Position numbers and translations under genes: made by a program. The notes beneath the pieces are model-generated. The model did not search any database. It was not told the DNA's origin and saw only the letters and a list, made by a program, of their open reading frames with translations. From Flavobacteriales bacterium UBA2798 (GTDB taxonomy: Bacteria; Bacteroidota; Bacteroidia; Flavobacteriales_D; UBA2798), in the NCBI GenBank assembly GCA_002351955.1, contig DEHO01000068.1:4521-10714 (forward strand): a stretch of DNA of 6,194 bases, in the 5' to 3' direction. Shown here one piece after another: positions 1-4,651 of this stretch (positions are counted from its first letter, which is position 1; each line of letters opens with the position of its first letter).

Positions 1-192
1 ATTGAAAAAGACAACGCAGTAGCCGAATTCCGTAAGCTCATCGGAGCTACCGATCCTACTCAGGCTGAGCCCGGTACAATCCGCAAACTGTATGCTGAAT
101 CAAAAGCAAAAAATGCAGTACACGGTTCCGACAGTGATGAGAATGCTGAGATTGAAGGGAACTTCTTCTTCAGCGGTTTCGAAAGATTCTGA
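1..192 (+). CDS. ndk: Nucleoside diphosphate kinase, C-terminal part (5' end outside window)
   Basis: NDK transfers the gamma-phosphate of ATP to other nucleoside diphosphates through a phosphohistidine intermediate and so balances cytosolic NTP and dNTP pools. Frame 1 is open from the left edge and gives 63 residues ending at TGA 190-192. It carries family hallmarks: the LIGATDP segment (fragment residues 13-19), the EPGTIRKLYA segment (23-32) and the active-site NAVHGSDS (38-45), whose catalytic histidine is the codon at 121-123. The tail GNFFFSGFERF is the style seen in Bacteroidota NDKs of about 140 residues, so roughly the first half is missing. It is followed directly by a hairpin that looks like its terminator and faces the convergent DUF721 gene. 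Nothing suggests it is broken; the truncation is only the window edge. Confidence 0.95.
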   Translation: MEKDNAVAEFRKLIGATDPTQAEPGTIRKLYAESKAKNAVHGSDSDENAEIEGNFFFSGFERF

Positions 193-201
193 ATCTAATA
201 T

Positions 202-235
202 CCCTGAAGCGGGTGATTGACACTCGCTTCGGGGC
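202..235 (+). terminator. Stem-loop after ndk, probable terminator
   Basis: CCCTGAAGCGGGTG (202-215) pairs with CACTCGCTTCGGGG (221-234) around the five-base loop ATTGA. All 14 positions pair in the plus-strand RNA if two G.U wobbles (205/231 and 212/224) are allowed. In a minus-strand RNA the same two positions become A.C mismatches, so the hairpin is built better for stopping ndk transcription than for the opposing DUF721 gene, whose stop codon begins right beside it at 235-237. The U-tract after the stem is weak (CTATTT), so efficiency is uncertain. Confidence 0.75.
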
Positions 236-528
236 TATTTAAACACAATATCTTCAACCACTGCCTTTCCTGCGTGCTCGTTCAGTAGTTGAATAATACG
301 GGTTTTTCCCATCATTAATTCTTCGCGTAGCACAGAAGAATCGAGGAGCACAAACAATGTTTTATCCTTAAAATACAAATCCTTTGTACGACGTGCAATA
401 GGAGTTCCCATTACACTTTCCCAGGATGATTTCACGTCCATCTGATCCATCTTACTATCCAGCTTAAAGGCTTCGAGATAACGTTCAATGGCGGCTTTTA
501 AGGTTGTTTGATTGCTTTTCCGCTTCAT
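235..528 (-). CDS. DUF721 / DciA-like protein (possible replicative-helicase loader family)
   Basis: This 97-residue protein matches the short, single-domain DUF721 proteins found beside recF in Bacteroidota. In other bacteria the DUF721-containing protein DciA helps load the replicative helicase DnaB; applying that role here is inference from family membership. Visible features are a basic N-terminus (MKRKSNQTTLKAAIERYLEAF), the core SWESVMGTPIARRTKDLYFKDKTLFVLL (about residues 35-62; conserved W and G, then the beta-strand KTLFVLLDSSVLREEL) and a helix ending the domain (KTRIIQLLNEHAG). There is no signal peptide or membrane segment. Its ATG (528-526) overlaps the recF stop codon in ATGA, so it is very probably co-transcribed and translationally coupled with recF. 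The stop is TAG at 237-235. Actinobacteria keep a comparable recF-DUF721 pair in the dnaA-dnaN-recF-gyrB region, which supports a replication role. Confidence 0.85.
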   Translation of the reverse strand: MKRKSNQTTLKAAIERYLEAFKLDSKMDQMDVKSSWESVMGTPIARRTKDLYFKDKTLFVLLDSSVLREELMMGKTRIIQLLNEHAGKAVVEDIVFK

Positions 529-1622
529 GCCAATGCCCCCTGTTCGATAATAAATTCTTTGTGCTCAACTTTGAGCTGATCGAGTAATCGCGGTAGTTTT
601 TCCCGGTCGGTATCCGTTACAAACACCTGACCAAATCCCGGGGCTGTAACCATTTCCATCATCCGTGATACACGGTGCTCATCCAGTTTGTCGAAAATAT
701 CATCCAGCAATAAAATCGGCGCTTTCCCTTTTACCTCTAATAAGTGATAATACTGGGCAATTTTTAGCGCAATCAAAAAACTCTTCTGCTGACCCTGTGA
801 ACCAAAGCGCTTAATGGGGTGACCACCCATTTTAAAAATCAGATCATCCTTGTGAATTCCCACCTGTGTATATTCCGTTGCTCTATCACGGGGAAGTGAA
901 CGTTTGAGGACAGAAAAAAAATCATCCTCGCTGAGATCGGATTTGTAATCGATGGTTACCTCTTCCTTACCACCGGAAATGATTCGGAAAAAACGGGTAA
1001 ACAGAACAGAAAATCCTGACAAAAACTGATGACGGTTGGCATGTATAGTTCTTGCCAGCTCAACTAAACGAATATCCCAAACCTCAAGCAATTCCTGACT
1101 GTATGAACCTGTTTCGCCAAAGCGTTTCAGCAAGGCATTGCGCTGGGCAAGTACTTTGTTGTAATCGATTAACTGCTCGAGGTAATGACGGTCATACTGA
1201 CTGATGATGGTATCAATGAATTTTCTTCGCACTTCGCTCCCCTCGTTGATCAGGTCGGCATCAGCGGGAGAAATCATTACAAGGGGAATTTGTCCAATAT
1301 GATCGCTCAGCCGGTCGTACTCCTTTTTATTTCGCTTGAAACTCTTTTTCTGACCCTTTTTCTGGGAACAGGAAACCTCTACTGACTCCCCCTTTTCTTC
1401 GTACAGCCCCTGGACCATAAAAAAAGATTCCCCATGTTTAATGTTCTGAATATCAGATAAATTAAAGTAGCTTTTACAAAATGAGAGGTAATGAATTGCG
1501 TCCAGAATATTGGTTTTCCCCTCCCCGTTATCACCCAAAAGACAATTCACACCCGGGCAAAACTCCAGGCTGAGATCGCTGATATTTTTAAAGCTAAAAA
1601 GGGAAAGTCGGGCAAGTTGCAT
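525..1622 (-). CDS. recF: DNA replication and repair protein RecF
   Basis: RecF is an SMC-like ATPase that, with RecO and RecR, helps load RecA at gapped DNA and blocked forks. The 365-residue product has Walker A GDNGEGKT (30-37), the conserved SPADADLINEGSEVRRKFID (118-137), the ABC signature FGSQGQQKS (273-281) and Walker B ILLLDDIFDKLD (303-314), so all ATPase motifs are intact and length is normal for the family. I start it at the ATG at 1622-1620 (MQLARLSLFSFKN), as homologues begin just before this first strand. An upstream in-frame TTG (1631-1629) would add MQH, but that TTG is part of the promoter -7 element TACTTTTG and is unlikely to be used. The gene overlaps the downstream DUF721 gene by four bases and is divergent from the TPR gene. 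Confidence 0.96.
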   Translation of the reverse strand: MQLARLSLFSFKNISDLSLEFCPGVNCLLGDNGEGKTNILDAIHYLSFCKSYFNLSDIQNIKHGESFFMVQGLYEEKGESVEVSCSQKKGQKKSFKRNKKEYDRLSDHIGQIPLVMISPADADLINEGSEVRRKFIDTIISQYDRHYLEQLIDYNKVLAQRNALLKRFGETGSYSQELLEVWDIRLVELARTIHANRHQFLSGFSVLFTRFFRIISGGKEEVTIDYKSDLSEDDFFSVLKRSLPRDRATEYTQVGIHKDDLIFKMGGHPIKRFGSQGQQKSFLIALKIAQYYHLLEVKGKAPILLLDDIFDKLDEHRVSRMMEMVTAPGFGQVFVTDTDREKLPRLLDQLKVEHKEFIIEQGALA

Positions 1623-1628
1623 GTGCTG

Positions 1629-1660
1629 CAAAAGTAGCTATTTAGCCCCCATTCGCTCAA
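1629..1660 (-). promoter_or_regulatory. Bacteroidota-type promoter for recF-DUF721
   Basis: Reading the minus strand, a -33-like TTG (1660-1658) is followed after 21 bases by TACTTTTG (1636-1629), an exact match to the -7 consensus TAnnTTTG known for Bacteroidota primary sigma factor. The spacing is within the range described for Flavobacterium. Only six bases separate the last G from the recF ATG, so initiation is expected at or just before the start codon. The promoter has not been tested and rests on motif match and position only. Confidence 0.6.
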
Positions 1661-1698
1661 GAGATTGACAAAGGACTTCGTTTGGGTTGAAAAAAAGT

Positions 1699-1706
1699 TA
1701 TTTTTG
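1699..1706 (+). promoter_or_regulatory. Candidate promoter -7 element for the TPR-ribH pair
   Basis: TATTTTTG at 1699-1706 matches TAnnTTTG exactly, is followed by C as is common, and lies 18 bases before the ATG at 1725. No good -33 TTG sits 17-23 bases upstream; the nearest TTTG (1681-1684) leaves a spacer of only 14 bases. It is back to back with the recF promoter and does not overlap it. Its position inside the possible TTG-initiated extension of the TPR frame argues for the ATG start. Confidence 0.5.
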
Positions 1707-1724
1707 CACTCCAATTCATTGTCC

Positions 1725-2420
1725 ATGTCAGAACAGAACACATCCGAAAACAATTCCTTTTTCAAAAAGGCAGAGCGCTATGTACGTGAAAATCAGAGAA
1801 GTCTGATCATTATCGGCGGAGTTGCGCTTACCCTTGTGCTGGGTTTCTTTGCGTACCTGAAGTTTTATAAAGGTCCAAAAGAAGTAGAAGCGCAGGATGC
1901 AATGTGGAAGGCACAATACTATTTCGAGATTGATTCTTTCAATCTGGCGATTAATGGAACGATCGATCCTAAAACCGGTGAAAGTTATGCAGGATTTCTG
2001 CAAATCGCCGATGAGTACAGCGGAACACAAGCCGGAAATTTGGCCAACTATTACCTTGGTATTTGTTATTTGAACCTGGGCCAGTACCAGGCTGCGATTG
2101 ATGCTTTGGAACAAGTTGATTTGAGTGATCAGATCATTCAACCAATGGCCATCGGTGCATTAGGAGATGCGTATATGGAGTTGGGCGATATTGAAAATGC
2201 CATTTCCAATTACGAATCCGCTGCAAAAGCATCTTCGAATCAATTCACTTCACCCCTTTATCTGAAGAAAGCTGCTTTGGCGCTTGAAGAAACCGGTGAT
2301 TATAAAAAAGCACTCGACCATTACGAAAAGATCCTTAAGGATTACGAAGGTTCAGACGAAGGCCGCGATATTGAAAAATATATTGCCCGTGCTAAAGGTC
2401 GTGCCGGTATTACAGAATAA
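1725..2420 (+). CDS. Single-pass membrane protein with TPR repeats (YfgM-like)
   Basis: The 231-residue product has a polar N-terminus (1-25), one strongly hydrophobic segment, about residues 26-46 (SLIIIGGVALTLVLGFFAYL), and a soluble C-terminal part with TPR-type helical hairpins at about 104-137 (ANYYLGICYLNLGQYQAAIDAL), 140-170 (GALGDAYMELGDIENAISNY) and 177-208 (KKAALALEETGDYKKALDHY). The layout resembles YfgM, an inner-membrane ancillary protein of the Sec translocon and periplasmic chaperone network; basic residues before the helix (KKAERYVRENQR) suggest a cytoplasmic N-terminus and an exported TPR part. Whether the Bacteroidota protein does the same job is not established here. ATG 1725 is preferred over the in-frame TTG at 1665 because a promoter element lies between them. 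Its TAA overlaps the ribH ATG by one base (TAATG). Confidence 0.85.
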   Translation: MSEQNTSENNSFFKKAERYVRENQRSLIIIGGVALTLVLGFFAYLKFYKGPKEVEAQDAMWKAQYYFEIDSFNLAINGTIDPKTGESYAGFLQIADEYSGTQAGNLANYYLGICYLNLGQYQAAIDALEQVDLSDQIIQPMAIGALGDAYMELGDIENAISNYESAAKASSNQFTSPLYLKKAALALEETGDYKKALDHYEKILKDYEGSDEGRDIEKYIARAKGRAGITE

Positions 2421-2908
2421 TGGCTACCTCGGGTAAAGATCTTTCTTCCTACAACCCGAATGATGTCCCCAACGGGACTGCGTTCAGCATTGCGATAGTG
2501 CGTGCAGAGTGGAATCATGATATTACTTCCGCACTCTATAAAGGCGCATTCGATACATTAATGGACAATGGCGTAAAGGAATCGAACATTACTTCCATTC
2601 ACGTACCCGGTGCATTTGAATTGCCGGTAGCTGCCAAATGGATAATTGAACAGAAAAAGCCAGATGCGGTTATTGTTATTGGTTGTGTAATTCAGGGTGA
2701 AACAAAGCATTTTGATTTTGTTTGCAATGGTGTTACGCAAGGAGTAATGGATCTCAATCTTTCCACCGGAATTCCCGTAATTTTTTGTGTGTTGACCGAC
2801 AATACCCATCAGCAAAGTGTGGATCGTTCAGGCGGAAAACATGGCAATAAAGGCATTGAATGCGCAGTTGCCGCTCTGAAAATGGCAGCCATTCGAAAGG
2901 AAATTTAA
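2420..2908 (+). CDS. ribH: 6,7-dimethyl-8-ribityllumazine synthase (riboflavin synthase beta chain)
   Basis: RibH condenses 5-amino-6-ribitylaminouracil with 3,4-dihydroxy-2-butanone 4-phosphate, the penultimate step of riboflavin synthesis, usually as a pentamer or 60-mer capsid in the cytosol. The 162-residue protein is of normal length and shows the substrate-stacking Trp31 in EWN, PGAFELP (63-69), GCVIQGETKHFDFVC (88-102) with the probable catalytic His97, and CVLTDNT followed by DRSGGKHGNKG (135-145), where Arg136 corresponds to the phosphate-binding Arg127 of the Bacillus subtilis enzyme. The start codon overlaps the preceding stop (TAATG), so expression should depend on the TPR transcript. 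I see no FMN riboswitch in the upstream promoter region and no other rib genes in the window, as expected where rib genes are scattered. Confidence 0.96.
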   Translation: MATSGKDLSSYNPNDVPNGTAFSIAIVRAEWNHDITSALYKGAFDTLMDNGVKESNITSIHVPGAFELPVAAKWIIEQKKPDAVIVIGCVIQGETKHFDFVCNGVTQGVMDLNLSTGIPVIFCVLTDNTHQQSVDRSGGKHGNKGIECAVAALKMAAIRKEI

Positions 2909-2926
2909 ACCGTTCGTCAAATTTCC
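2899..2926 (+). other. Inverted repeat at the ribH stop codon
   Basis: GGAAATTT (2899-2906) and AAATTTCC (2919-2926) are exact inverted copies eight bases long around a 12-base loop, and the left arm covers the start of the ribH stop codon. The stem is AT-rich and is not followed by a T-run, so it is a poor intrinsic terminator. It could instead protect the 3' end of the TPR-ribH transcript, or be chance. Confidence 0.35.
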
Positions 2927-2960
2927 AAGTACCGAAATCCGACTTAAATACCTCATAATT

Positions 2961-2998
2961 AAGGAGGCGGGAACATGCATTCGTCTATTTATGGTTAG
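2961..2998 (+). other. Strong Shine-Dalgarno plus 7-codon ORF upstream of the SiaC-family gene
   Basis: AAGGAGG (2961-2967) stands seven bases before an ATG at 2975 that opens MHSSIYG and stops at TAG 2996-2998, 30 bases before the SiaC ATG and in the same frame. CCTC (2951-2954) could pair with GAGG (2964-2967) and hide the site. A perfect Shine-Dalgarno is unusual in Bacteroidota, and none of the neighbouring genes has one. It may be a regulatory leader ORF or simply a chance purine run; there is no proof of translation. Confidence 0.3.
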
Positions 2999-3017
2999 TG
3001 GTTAAACAGAATATGTC

Positions 3018-3025
3018 TATCTTTC
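3018..3025 (+). promoter_or_regulatory. Weak candidate -7 element before the SiaC-family gene
   Basis: TATCTTTC (3018-3025) differs from TAnnTTTG at one base and ends three bases before the ATG at 3029, which would imply a leaderless transcript. A rival, TATTTATG (2986-2993), also has one mismatch and would give a leader of about 30 bases. Neither has a TTG at the right distance, so the promoter is not settled. Confidence 0.25.
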
Positions 3026-3028
3026 GGC

Positions 3029-3403
3029 ATGGATTTGATTCGCATTGAAGCCACTGAAGCCTCACCTTTCATTTTACTGGACCCTGCAGGGAAAGTAGAA
3101 GTAAAAGGGCGTTCCATTCCTGAAGACGCATCTGCCTTCTTTTTTCCGATACACGATTGGTTGGAGCAATACACCAAACATCCTGCAGCAAAAACTACTT
3201 TTCTATTTTATCTCGAATACATCAATTCCATTTCTCAGAAAATGCTTATCGACATTTTCCTTCGTGCAAAGGAATTGAAGGACGCAGGTAAAGACCTGGA
3301 GATCTTTTGGTATTACGATGAAGAGGATGAAGAAATGTACGAAGAAGGTAACATCTTCCGTCAGAAATTAGGGCTTCCCATTCAGCTGCTGATTAAGCAG
3401 TAA
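3029..3403 (+). CDS. SiaC-family (DUF1987) regulatory phosphoprotein
   Basis: The 124-residue protein fits the SiaC family: an N-terminal strand pair with the GRSIPEDASAFFFPIHDWLEQYTKHP block (28-52; family form GrSyPEn..Fy.Pi..Wl..Y), FLFYLEYINSISQKML (58-73; family form leYfNTsSsK) and a C-terminal EIFWYYDEEDEEMYEEG (91-107). In Pseudomonas SiaC the phosphorylated Thr68 lies in the NTS motif, and its phosphorylation by SiaB and dephosphorylation by SiaA control the diguanylate cyclase SiaD. Here Ser67 in NSIS occupies that place, so phospho-switching is plausible, but no SiaA-, SiaB- or SiaD-like gene lies in the window, so the partner is unknown. ATG 3029 is the only good start: an in-frame TAG lies at 2996-2998. 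Its stop is four bases from the opposing stress-protein stop codon. Confidence 0.85.
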   Translation: MDLIRIEATEASPFILLDPAGKVEVKGRSIPEDASAFFFPIHDWLEQYTKHPAAKTTFLFYLEYINSISQKMLIDIFLRAKELKDAGKDLEIFWYYDEEDEEMYEEGNIFRQKLGLPIQLLIKQ

Positions 3404-3407
3404 ACGA

Positions 3408-4175
3408 TTAGCTTCTTAGTACCAGCAAAGGAAATTCTGCCATGCGGAGCAAAGTGGATGTTTTTGAACGATCATTCACCTGGAATTTATCCTTGTGTAC
3501 AACCATTAGATCGATGTTTTTCTCTACCGAAAGTTGAATCATCACTGCTGCAACATCATCAGCAATAACGCGGGTGATGGTCACATCGTTACCGAAAAGG
3601 GATCGAACGTCATTGGAAAATATCTCGAATACACCTTTTGAAACCGGATTCTCATCGCGGCTAACGTGGATAATTTCTACTGTTGCATTAAAGATTTTTG
3701 CAAACAAGAGCAGGCTTTCGATATCTGCTTTGGACGTCTTTTCGTAATCGGTTGCAAAGAGAATGGAATTGAATGTGCCAACCTTGGCTCCGGCAGGAAT
3801 TGCGAGCACCGGAACATTGGTTTTGCTGGCAACATTTTCGGTATGCGTTCCGGCAGAAAGCTCTGTAAGATTGCTTATTCCGTCGGTAGCCATAACCACC
3901 AGACCAATATCTTTTTTATGATTCAGTGCATTGATCGAATCAGAAAGTCCCTCAGGAGAAACAACAAATTGTGGTTCTTTCATTTGAGCAGAGCCAACAT
4001 GAAAACCGAGACGTTCCATCCCCGTAAACACACGTTCCCTCGCTTCATCCGATTCGGAACCTGCTGAATGCAGAAATAAAAGTTGTGCATCACTTTTTTG
4101 GGCAATGATTGCTGCAATCCGTGCAGCCTGAAAAGAAGGTTCGCGAAAATCGACAGGGCAAACAATTGTACTCAT
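3408..4175 (-). CDS. Universal stress protein with two UspA domains
   Basis: Usp proteins are cytosolic alpha/beta nucleotide-binding-fold proteins induced by starvation, redox or respiratory stress. Counting from the ATG at 4175 (255 residues), domain 1 runs from STIVCPVDFREPSFQAARIA to VPVLAIPAG (about 2-130) and domain 2 from NSILFATDYEKTSKADIESL to FPLLVLRS (about 136-255); each opens with the typical first strand and Asp. Domain 1 keeps only part of the ATP loop (ATDG...ELSAGTHTENVA), and domain 2 (VVHKDKFQVNDRSKTSTLLRMAEFPLLVL) lacks the G-2x-G-9x-G(S/T) pattern, so ATP binding is doubtful, above all in domain 2. An ATG at 4190 (adding MKILP) and a GTG at 4211 are other in-frame starts; 4175 puts the first strand at the usual place. 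It is divergent from the phasin-like gene and convergent with the SiaC-family gene. Confidence 0.9.
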   Translation of the reverse strand: MSTIVCPVDFREPSFQAARIAAIIAQKSDAQLLFLHSAGSESDEARERVFTGMERLGFHVGSAQMKEPQFVVSPEGLSDSINALNHKKDIGLVVMATDGISNLTELSAGTHTENVASKTNVPVLAIPAGAKVGTFNSILFATDYEKTSKADIESLLLFAKIFNATVEIIHVSRDENPVSKGVFEIFSNDVRSLFGNDVTITRVIADDVAAVMIQLSVEKNIDLMVVHKDKFQVNDRSKTSTLLRMAEFPLLVLRS

Positions 4176-4199
4176 TGGGAGAATTTTCATATTTTGGTA

Positions 4200-4207
4200 C
4201 GAACATA
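4200..4207 (-). promoter_or_regulatory. Weak candidate -7 element for the universal stress gene
   Basis: On the minus strand TATGTTCG (4207-4200) differs from TAnnTTTG at one base. It lies 24 bases before the ATG at 4175 and 9 before the ATG at 4190, and no TTG is properly spaced upstream. A promoter here would exclude the GTG start at 4211. Confidence 0.3.
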
Positions 4208-4250
4208 CCACAATTCAGGCGAAAGGGAAAATTGGGATTGCCTTTTAAGC

Positions 4251-4279
4251 CGGGAATTGATGAGTATCAGTTTATCCCG
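4251..4279. promoter_or_regulatory. FNR/CRP-like dyad inside a longer inverted repeat
   Basis: TTGAT GAGT ATCAG at 4257-4270 matches the FNR-type operator TTGAT-N4-ATCAA at nine of ten defined bases. It is the core of a longer hairpin-capable repeat: CGGGA (4251-4255) pairs with TCCCG (4275-4279), leaving three unpaired bases (4272-4274) on one side. The dyad centre is about 70 bases from the expected start sites of both divergent transcripts, a position used by upstream-acting CRP/FNR activators. No regulator gene is in the window, so assignment to that family is inference. Confidence 0.45.
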
Positions 4280-4287
4280 CTGGAATC

Positions 4288-4301
4288 ATGACCCTGGTCA
4301 T
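4288..4301. promoter_or_regulatory. Second inverted repeat, ATGACC-CT-GGTCAT
   Basis: Two exact six-base arms (4288-4293 and 4296-4301) flank CT. The repeat lies 22 bases before the candidate phasin -7 element (4324-4331), in the region where a -33 box would fall, so a protein bound here could block or replace -33 contacts. I do not recognise a specific regulator for it. Confidence 0.35.
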
Positions 4302-4323
4302 AAGCTGCGGAAAAACAGAGTTT

Positions 4324-4331
4324 CACCTTTG
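4324..4331 (+). promoter_or_regulatory. Candidate -7 element for the phasin-UbiB pair
   Basis: CACCTTTG (4324-4331) matches TAnnTTTG except for its first base and ends 14 bases before the ATG at 4346, much the same geometry as the TPR promoter. There is no TTG at -33, which would fit a promoter needing an activator such as one bound at the upstream dyads. The leader TAAAAAATTGAATT is A-rich, as usual for Bacteroidota translation starts. Confidence 0.35.
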
Positions 4332-4345
4332 TAAAAAATTGAATT

Positions 4346-4642
4346 ATGGAAAAAGATATTATCAAAAACCTGATGTACATGGCAGTGGGATACGCTTCCA
4401 TGAACCGCGAACGCATTGAAGAATTTGCAAAAGAGCTTACCGCAAAGGGCAAAATGACCGAAGAGGAAGGCAAAAAAATGATTCAGGAACTTATTGATCG
4501 TTCCAAGCAGGTGAAAGAGGACATTGAAAACAAAATTGAAAATGTCAGCAAGGAGATTTACAACAGTCTTCACATTGCTACAAAAGACGAAATGGAAGAA
4601 ATTCGCAAGCGACTTTCTGCTATTGAAGAGAAATTGAAGTAA
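4346..4642 (+). CDS. Small coiled-coil phasin-like protein
   Basis: The 98-residue product begins with a mildly hydrophobic stretch (IIKNLMYMAVGYASMNRERIEEF, 5-27), continues with a charged helical region (KELTAKGKMTEEEGKKMIQELIDRSKQVKEDIENKIENV, 29-67) and ends with a leucine/isoleucine heptad zipper (TKDEMEEIRKRLSAIEEKLK, 79-98). The GKMTEEEGKK block followed by a long amphipathic helix is characteristic of the phasin-like family often labelled polyhydroxyalkanoate granule-associated, though no PHA synthase is nearby and that name may mislead. There is no signal peptide or clear membrane span. It starts at ATG 4346 and ends nine bases before the UbiB-family gene, so the two form an operon. 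A role as partner or membrane adaptor of that kinase is inference from the pairing. Confidence 0.8.
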   Translation: MEKDIIKNLMYMAVGYASMNRERIEEFAKELTAKGKMTEEEGKKMIQELIDRSKQVKEDIENKIENVSKEIYNSLHIATKDEMEEIRKRLSAIEEKLK

Positions 4643-4651
4643 TTTTCCCGA

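Noticed and set aside
1665..1693. TTGACA as a classical sigma70 -35 box
   Set aside because: There is no TATAAT-like hexamer at the right spacing, and Bacteroidota promoters do not use this consensus.
1665..1724. N-terminal extension of the TPR protein from TTG 1665
   Set aside because: It would add MTKDFVWVEKKLFLHSNSLS, but an exact TAnnTTTG promoter element lies inside it and the ATG at 1725 fits the expected polar N-terminus.
1728..2141. 137-codon minus-strand frame within the TPR gene
   Set aside because: Shadow of the TPR frame; low-complexity hydrophobic product without homology that I recognise.
3386..3400. CTGCT-GATTA-AGCAG hairpin at the end of the SiaC-family gene as a terminator
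   Set aside because: Only five base pairs, entirely inside the coding sequence, and not followed by a T-run on either strand.
3666..4067. 133-codon plus-strand frame opposite the universal stress gene
   Set aside because: Cys- and Arg-rich antisense product; the minus-strand frame has two clear Usp domains.
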